Assembly: GCF_002836975.1 (NCBI RefSeq) | Contig: NZ_NIJK01000054.1 | Coordinates: forward strand, 142,702-206,701 | Length of the DNA: 64,000 bases | Source of the DNA: Shewanella indica | GTDB taxonomy: Bacteria > Pseudomonadota > Gammaproteobacteria > Enterobacterales > Shewanellaceae | Reading direction: 5' to 3' | Shown here: piece after piece, positions 60,744 through 64,000 of the stretch | How the letters are laid out: each line of letters opens with the position of its first letter | Numbering within the stretch: position 1 is the first letter of the stretch | The notes under the pieces: generated by a model | The model's input: only the letters and a program-made list of their open reading frames with translations | The model's database searches: none | What the model was told of the DNA's origin: nothing | Program-made: the position numbers and the translations under genes

Positions 60744-62693
60744 TCAGAACAGATAACGATAGATTACTTGCGCCGTTCGCGGAGCGCCCAGAGTGGCAAT
60801 AGGGTACTCGGCCTTGTGGCCATGTTTGAAAATAGCGCTGGTGTTGTCCTCATCAAACAGATTATCTATCCGCAGCGTTAACTGCTGGTTTTGGCTGGCG
60901 GTCAACCACCAGTCGGCGCCTATGCCTGTCAGCAGATAGTCGCCGGCCTTGAGCCCATAATCGGTAAATTCACCCACATAACGTCCCTGAAGATAAACAT
61001 TCAGTGAATCAGTGGCATCCCAACTGAGGCGGGCAAAGCCCATGTATTGCGGGATCCGCTCTATCTGCTGATCTTTGCCGCGCTCGCGGGCACGGTTATA
61101 ACTGCCGGATAACTCAAGTTGCCAGCCCTGGGCGGGGTTCATGATGTATTGAATATCCAGCCCCTGAGCCCGAACCTTGCCATCCAGGTTGGCGTACTGC
61201 CAAACATTGGTAGCAATTTCCCGTTTGTCCACCAGGTTGTCGGTTTCACGCCAGTAGGCCTCGACACTGAAAGTAAAGTCGCCTTGATAAACCAGTGTCA
61301 AATTGGTGTTGATACTCTCTTCACTCTCAAGATCAGGGTTGCCCAGGGTGCCGACCTTGGCCCATAGCTCAGATGAAGTGGGTTGCCGAAAACCATTGCC
61401 CACGGCGGCTTTCAGTTGCCAGTTTTGCCCAAGCTCCTGCTCAAGTCCCAGTGACGCCACCCATTTGTCTTCATTGTTGGCTAGGCGGTTATACCTGAGC
61501 CCCAACGCCAGCACTGTGCCTGGCAGAGCGGAAAAATTCGGCTTGTATTGCAAAAAGGCGGCTTTGGTATCGTCGGTGGGCGCTTGCAGCTCCATCACTT
61601 CATCGGCGCCATAATAGCTTTGCCACTCTACGCCGCCGAGCCAGTTGTCACCCGAATCTGCCCGGTAACGACCGCTGACCTTGGCGCCCTTGTCGGTAAA
61701 ACCCCAGTAGGCATCCCGGTAAGGGATGGTCATGCTGCCATCCGGCTCCAGGGTGATTTCAGAGTAATAGGAGTCCCAGTTTTGATAGTGAAGCCGGGTT
61801 TCAAGGCTCAGCTTATCCGTTGCTTGATATTGCCAGCCGAGCCAGGCCAGAGTCTGTTTGCGCTCGTTTTCCGAGACGATGGCGCTGTAGGCCAGAGGCC
61901 GCTCTAGTACGCCATTATTGTATTGGCCGAACAGGGTGATTTTGTGCTCGGCAGCGGGTTGCCAATTGAGCTTACCGCCTATGTTCATCATGCGATAACC
62001 CCGGTCTTTATCTTCCGCGGCTACCGGCGAGTATTCGTCATCTTCCCAGAATGCGTAACCGTCAGATTGACTGGAGCTGCCGCTGAGGCTGTAGCTTAAG
62101 GTATCGCTGCCGCCACTGACATAAGCACCGAGATCATAACTGGTGAGAGTGTCGGCGCTTAAGTTAACTTCGCCGCCTTGCTCGCCATGACTGTCGCGGG
62201 TGATGATATTGACCACTCCGGCAATGGCATCCGAGCCGTAGATCAAACCCTGAGCGCCTTTGATCACCTCAATGCGCTCTATCATCATGGGGTTGATACT
62301 GTCGGTATAGGTGGAGCCATAGAGGCGGTTATTGAGGCGATTGCCGTCCAATAGCCAGAGTATATCCACAGGACGACTGCCCTGAAGCGAGTAGTCGGTA
62401 TCCGTATGGCGGCCATTACGGCCGTTGGCAAATAGCCCGGGCACAAACTGGTTGAGGATTTCATTGATATCCACCGCACCAGCCGACACTATCATGTCGC
62501 GGCTGATAACCGTCAGACTCTGACCGGTATGGCTTAGAGCCAACACAGAATCATCCTGATAGCGGGTGCCGTTGACGGCGATGATCTCCATCGCTTCGTC
62601 GGCCTGGCCGGTAGGCACCAGCAGTATATAAGCGGCAATAGCGTAAAAGGGCAGCCAAGGCTGTGTTCGTTTTAAAGAGTAACTTCTACACAT
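60744..62693 (-). CDS. TonB-dependent outer-membrane receptor
   Basis: 649 aa. Signal peptide (QPWLPFYAIAAYILLVPTGQA), TonB box-like EIIAVNGTRYQ, then a plug domain: LTVISRDMIVSAGAVDINEI, GRHTDTDYSLQGSRPVDIL, ERIEVIKGAQGLIYGSDAIA-GVVNIITR. The 22-strand barrel ends APRTAQVIYRYLF with terminal Phe. The substrate is undetermined; the barrel resembles siderophore, vitamin or oligopeptide receptors alike. ATG 62693 follows AAGGACGATTGAG; the open frame runs to 62840 but that extension lacks a signal. The promoter has a perfect FNR box, so expression should rise without oxygen. Confidence 0.92.
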   Translation of the reverse strand: MCRSYSLKRTQPWLPFYAIAAYILLVPTGQADEAMEIIAVNGTRYQDDSVLALSHTGQSLTVISRDMIVSAGAVDINEILNQFVPGLFANGRNGRHTDTDYSLQGSRPVDILWLLDGNRLNNRLYGSTYTDSINPMMIERIEVIKGAQGLIYGSDAIAGVVNIITRDSHGEQGGEVNLSADTLTSYDLGAYVSGGSDTLSYSLSGSSSQSDGYAFWEDDEYSPVAAEDKDRGYRMMNIGGKLNWQPAAEHKITLFGQYNNGVLERPLAYSAIVSENERKQTLAWLGWQYQATDKLSLETRLHYQNWDSYYSEITLEPDGSMTIPYRDAYWGFTDKGAKVSGRYRADSGDNWLGGVEWQSYYGADEVMELQAPTDDTKAAFLQYKPNFSALPGTVLALGLRYNRLANNEDKWVASLGLEQELGQNWQLKAAVGNGFRQPTSSELWAKVGTLGNPDLESEESINTNLTLVYQGDFTFSVEAYWRETDNLVDKREIATNVWQYANLDGKVRAQGLDIQYIMNPAQGWQLELSGSYNRARERGKDQQIERIPQYMGFARLSWDATDSLNVYLQGRYVGEFTDYGLKAGDYLLTGIGADWWLTASQNQQLTLRIDNLFDEDNTSAIFKHGHKAEYPIATLGAPRTAQVIYRYLF

Positions 62694-63015
62694 CTCAATC
62701 GTCCTTAAAAAGACTGTGTGATAATTCAGGCAACCGTTAATCGGGTTAACTTTGTGTTGCCGCGCATTCAAAAGGTGTGATTTGTATGAGTGCGCCGAGT
62801 TACATCGCTTATTAACACGGTGACGATTATAGAAACTCAACCAAGTGATTTGTTGATGGAGATCAAATTCCAGACAAGGAGTATGAAAAATATTATATTC
62901 GTAATACTGATATGGACTTCGACGTATGCTGATGAGGAGGCTTTAAGGCGATGACACTGAAGCAACTTGTTGCGGCTAAAAACCAAGCGAACGAATGAGA
63001 ATGCGCGATAAAAGA
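62694..63015. other. Upstream region of the TonB receptor gene
   Basis: Contains the receptor promoter on the minus strand. On the plus strand two tiny overlapping open frames (62883-62954 and 62951-62998) are seen, of uncertain meaning. No cobalamin or other riboswitch signature. Confidence 0.4.
62826..62866 (-). promoter_or_regulatory. FNR-dependent promoter of the TonB receptor
   Basis: Perfect FNR/EtrA box TTGATGGAGATCAA at 62853-62866. On the minus strand -10 TATAAT lies at 62831-62826, with no good -35. A start near 62819 puts the box centre at about -41, the class II position. Confidence 0.7.
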
Positions 63016-63044
63016 TTGACCCGGTCTGCCTACTTCTCTATAGT
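63016..63044 (+). promoter_or_regulatory. Sigma-70 promoter of tRNA-Ser(GGA)
   Basis: -35 TTGACC (63016-63021), 17-base spacer, -10 TATAGT (63039-63044), then a GC-rich AGCGCCCC discriminator, typical of stringently controlled tRNA promoters. Confidence 0.85.
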
Positions 63045-63076
63045 AGCGCCCCGTTGAGACTCAAGAGTCCAACTAT

Positions 63077-63164
63077 GGTGAGGTGTCCGAGTGGCTGAAG
63101 GAGCACGCCTGGAAAGTGTGTATACGGCAACGTATCGAGGGTTCGAATCCCTCCTTCACCGCCA
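63077..63164 (+). tRNA. tRNA-Ser(GGA)
   Basis: 88 bases with a long variable arm (TGTATACGGCAACGTATC), acceptor GGTGAGG, anticodon GGA in CCTGGAAA, T-arm GGGTTCGAATCCC and encoded CCA. Confidence 0.95.
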
Positions 63165-63170
63165 GATTTA

Positions 63171-63205
63171 AAAAACCCGACCTTATGGTCGGGTTTTTGC
63201 TTTTC
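63171..63205 (+). terminator. Terminator after tRNA-Ser(GGA)
   Basis: AAAAACCCGACC (63171-63182), loop TTAT, GGTCGGGTTTTT (63187-63198), then GCTTTTC. Confidence 0.92.
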
Positions 63206-63744
63206 TAAGCACAGTCTTTCGAATGATTGTGAGTGGTTCAGCCAGCACTGTCAGCTTTTGGCGCCTGGAGGGGATAAAGGCTGGTACAAACATAGGCGGT
63301 GTCTATGATTGAATCTAGGCCAGACGCCACGACAGACTTGTACAAGATTTGCACAAGGTCAGGCAGGTTATTCCCGTCGAACTCAGCCCCTTCCTTGAGG
63401 GTAAATTAGAGCCTCAAGATCAAGCCCCCCAGAAGTAAGACTCAAAGGTTCTCTAGCTATTAACGAGTTCGAGAATCTGATAGTTCAAGCGCTTAAGGCC
63501 ATAGCCATGCCAATGATGTCGATGTAATGACTGGGTAAGTTTCGGATTAGCACAAGATACAGCCGAAACAGAAAGGTATTACGAGGCTTCGGAGGTAGGG
63601 GCATGAACTGAATTTCATCAGAGCGGCAAAACTGGGAACTCCATATCGTCAGTATATTTCCAAGGGCTTGCAAGGCTGGAATGTTCAACTAAAAGCCGCT
63701 TTGACTAACGAATAAGCAATTGGAACGAAATGATTTATTAAAGG
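63206..63744. other. Intergenic, possibly containing a decayed gene on the minus strand
   Basis: About 540 bases. On the minus strand 63688-63485 is open for 67 codons (including RLYLVLIRNLPSHYIDIIG) but has no ribosome site and no family I can name. Possibly a remnant of a transposase or other lost gene. Confidence 0.35.
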
Positions 63745-63773
63745 TTTACACGCCTTTATGTTAGATATATTAT
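63745..63773 (+). promoter_or_regulatory. Sigma-70 promoter of tRNA-Ser(UGA)
   Basis: -35 TTTACA (63745-63750), 17-base spacer, -10 TATTAT (63768-63773), start about 6 bases before the tRNA. Confidence 0.8.
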
Positions 63774-63785
63774 TCGCCTCGTTCC

Positions 63786-63876
63786 GGAGGGGTGGCAGAG
63801 TGGTTGAATGCACCGGTCTTGAAAACCGGCATGGGTTTATAGCCCATCCAGGGTTCAAATCCCTGCTCCTCCGCCA
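63786..63876 (+). tRNA. tRNA-Ser(UGA)
   Basis: 91 bases with the extended variable arm (CATGGGTTTATAGCCCATC), acceptor GGAGGGG with one G-U pair, anticodon TGA in TCTTGAAAA, T-arm GGGTTCAAATCCC and encoded CCA. Confidence 0.95.
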
Positions 63877-63887
63877 TCTTCAGAGAG

Positions 63888-63918
63888 GCCCGCTTGTGCA
63901 AACAGGCGGGCTTTTTCG
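63888..63918 (+). terminator. Terminator after tRNA-Ser(UGA)
   Basis: GCCCGCTTGT (63888-63897), loop GCAA, ACAGGCGGGC (63902-63911), TTTTT. Confidence 0.9.
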
Positions 63919-64000
63919 TATCTGAGTTTTGATGATTGTTATTCGTTTGGTGTTGTTTGGGGGATTTCCGGGGATTGCTGGGTTTATAGCGCCGTCATGC

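Noticed and set aside
62694..63015. Cobalamin riboswitch upstream of the TonB receptor
   Set aside because: No B12-box-like sequence or suitable paired structure; the leader after the predicted start is about 125 bases, and an FNR promoter explains the region.

Overview
The window reads as chromosomal DNA of a Shewanella-like gammaproteobacterium. The evidence is a complete ybgC-tolQRAB-pal-cpoB operon, a hyaABCD-hypFBCDEA uptake [NiFe]-hydrogenase cluster in Shewanella order, an acs gene divergent from a CrbS-type SLC5-histidine kinase, FNR/EtrA-type boxes, and many REP/RAYT and decayed IS sequences. Genus is inferred from gene content and protein recognition; no database search was run.

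Layout. 1-5.6 kb: end of an unidentified gene, trhO, then two tandem PhoA-type alkaline phosphatases (the second a lipoprotein with a collagen-like linker) and a His-rich exported protein. 5.7-9.3 kb (minus): ppk1-ppx polyphosphate operon. 9.8-12.2 kb: Hsp70-like YegD, CreA-like lipoprotein, small membrane protein. 12.3-12.7 kb: a regulatory intergenic region with a candidate minus-strand sRNA and a CRP-like site. 12.9-20.3 kb: exported S9A prolyl oligopeptidase and the Tol-Pal operon. 20.4-21.9 kb: fourteen identical tRNA-Lys(UUU) genes in tandem. 22-30.3 kb: DcaP-like porin, acs, crbS-like kinase, PAP2 phosphatase. 30.6-33.9 kb: periplasmic tricorn-like protease.

34-42.9 kb is an AT-rich accessory island: a SEC-C protein with a nuclease-like N-terminus, six nested copies of a REP-like unit leading into one intact RAYT transposase, and a scatter of small genes (frameshifted unknown, SUFU-domain, DUF2000, SF0329-like, zinc ribbon) plus an IS110-type remnant. 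Several of these resemble orphan immunity genes.

42.9-55.1 kb (minus): an eleven-gene hydrogenase operon, structural genes first, almost entirely translationally coupled, including a divergent HypF-like paralogue. 55.4-60.7 kb: a TlpA-DUF4266-DUF3570-ApbE cluster followed by an OmpR/QseC-type two-component pair. 60.7-62.7 kb (minus): a TonB-dependent receptor whose promoter carries a perfect FNR box at about -41. The window ends with two tRNA-Ser genes (GGA and UGA), each with a clear promoter and terminator. The common thread on the right half is anaerobic and redox physiology: hydrogen oxidation, periplasmic thiol and flavin chemistry, and FNR-controlled uptake.
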